Positions 63,593 through 64,000 of a stretch of 64,000 nt of DNA are shown piece by piece. Each line of letters opens with the position of its first letter. The first letter of the stretch is position 1. The notes beneath the pieces were generated by a model. The model worked only from the letters and a program-made list of their open reading frames with translations. It ran no database searches and was not told where the DNA came from. Source of the stretch: M3007 sp040397785 (GTDB lineage: Bacteria; Bacteroidota; Bacteroidia; Chitinophagales; Saprospiraceae); assembly GCA_040397785.1 (NCBI GenBank), contig JBBAVI010000019.1, positions 1 through 64,000 of the forward strand. The letters are read 5' to 3'. Made by a program: the position numbers and the translations under genes.

Positions 63593-64000
63593 ATGCTAAA
63601 GTACTGCATTTGCTTCTTCGGGGCCATCCTGCTTGCCCCCTTTTTCCTCCACGCACAATTGCCTGGAAAATCAGATAACCAAACCGTCATGTTGCCAAAT
63701 GGCTGGTCGCTCAGCCCTGCTGGACGTTCTATTCCCTTGGGCGATTTACCCATGAACATGGTCATTAGTACCAATCAGAAAATGATTGCGGTCACCAACA
63801 ATGGTCAAGGAGTTCATTCTTTGCAATTGATTGACGCCAAAAAGGGGGCGTTACTGCACAACCTCGAACTGCCGAGCGCATACCTTGGGCTTGCTTTTGC
63901 AGCCGATGATAAAACCTTGTATGTATCGGGTGGCAACAAAAATGATATTTTGCGGTACAAAGTTGAAAACAATCAACTTCAATTGATGGATACCATCAAC
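63593..64000 (+). CDS. Secreted YVTN/WD40-type beta-propeller protein (partial)
   Basis: Cut by the window end after 136 codons. A signal peptide (MLKYCICFFGAILLAPFFLH) is followed by LPNGWSLSPAGRSIPLGDLP and propeller-like strands (NMVISTNQKMIAVTNNGQGV, LGLAFAADDKTLYVSGGNKN). In Bacteroidota this start usually belongs to beta-propeller proteins that continue into a phosphoesterase domain, but the rest is not visible. Confidence 0.75.
   Translation, partial: MLKYCICFFGAILLAPFFLHAQLPGKSDNQTVMLPNGWSLSPAGRSIPLGDLPMNMVISTNQKMIAVTNNGQGVHSLQLIDAKKGALLHNLELPSAYLGLAFAADDKTLYVSGGNKNDILRYKVENNQLQLMDTIN

Overview
The window is bacterial chromosomal DNA from a member of the Bacteroidota, most likely near the Saprospiria (Haliscomenobacter/Lewinella-like); the class is inferred and was not tested. 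Evidence for the phylum: several secreted proteins end in type IX secretion system (T9SS) sorting domains, a giant surface protein combines choice-of-anchor L, SprB-like and gliding-motility C-terminal domains, there is a TonB/carboxypeptidase-regulatory-like outer-membrane protein, and a promoter fits the Bacteroidota consensus TTTG-N19-TAnnTTTG exactly.

Layout. 0-1.6 kb: an IS element with matching terminal inverted repeats and a transposase frameshifted at an A8 run. 2-10.2 kb: secreted endonuclease/exonuclease/phosphatase, GT39-like membrane glycosyltransferase, BNR-propeller/LamG T9SS protein, metallophosphoesterase and a CorA-type channel. 10.7-18.2 kb: a 2517-residue adhesin-like protein with 17 Ig/PKD-like repeats. 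18.4-22.5 kb: uracil-DNA glycosylase family protein, DUF1016/PDDEXK nuclease and several unknowns. 22.6-26.1 kb: a bestrophin-type channel directly followed by an LCIB/C-type beta-carbonic anhydrase, then an FAD-linked oxidoreductase whose N-terminus is a leftover piece of a DAPG-hydrolase-like protein. 26.1-26.6 kb: decayed remains of a T9SS-tailed or propeller gene. 26.6-33.9 kb: alpha/beta hydrolase, small exported proteins, an ECF sigma/anti-sigma/CpxP-like operon, OmpA lipoprotein, biotin carboxylase and a class IV aminotransferase. 33.9-36.6 kb: T9SS metalloprotease.

36.7-48.4 kb is the centrepiece, a complete type III-B CRISPR-Cas locus. A tight minus-strand operon, cmr1-cmr2(cas10)-cmr3-cmr4-cmr5-cmr6, ends in a gene for a two-helix membrane protein with a cytoplasmic Rossmann-like domain. 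Divergently transcribed are cas6, a stand-alone reverse transcriptase, cas1 and cas2, followed by a 15-repeat array. Cas10 keeps its GGDD palm but lacks the HD nuclease domain. Cmr4 has Glu where the family normally has the RNA-cleaving Asp. Together with the membrane protein this suggests a system that works mainly by cyclic-oligoadenylate signalling to a membrane effector, with RT-Cas1 able to sample RNA. The locus is bracketed by two related terminator/gene-tail sequences.

48.5-64 kb: an Acg-like nitroreductase, unknown proteins (one possibly NuiA-like), a glycosyltransferase pair, a TonB-family outer-membrane protein, an HpnZ-like dehydrogenase with a DUF5690 membrane protein, a DUF234-type ATPase behind three palindromic 54-bp repeats, a conserved unknown, a VAT1-like quinone oxidoreductase and the start of a secreted beta-propeller protein cut by the window edge. 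No rRNA or tRNA gene was recognised.
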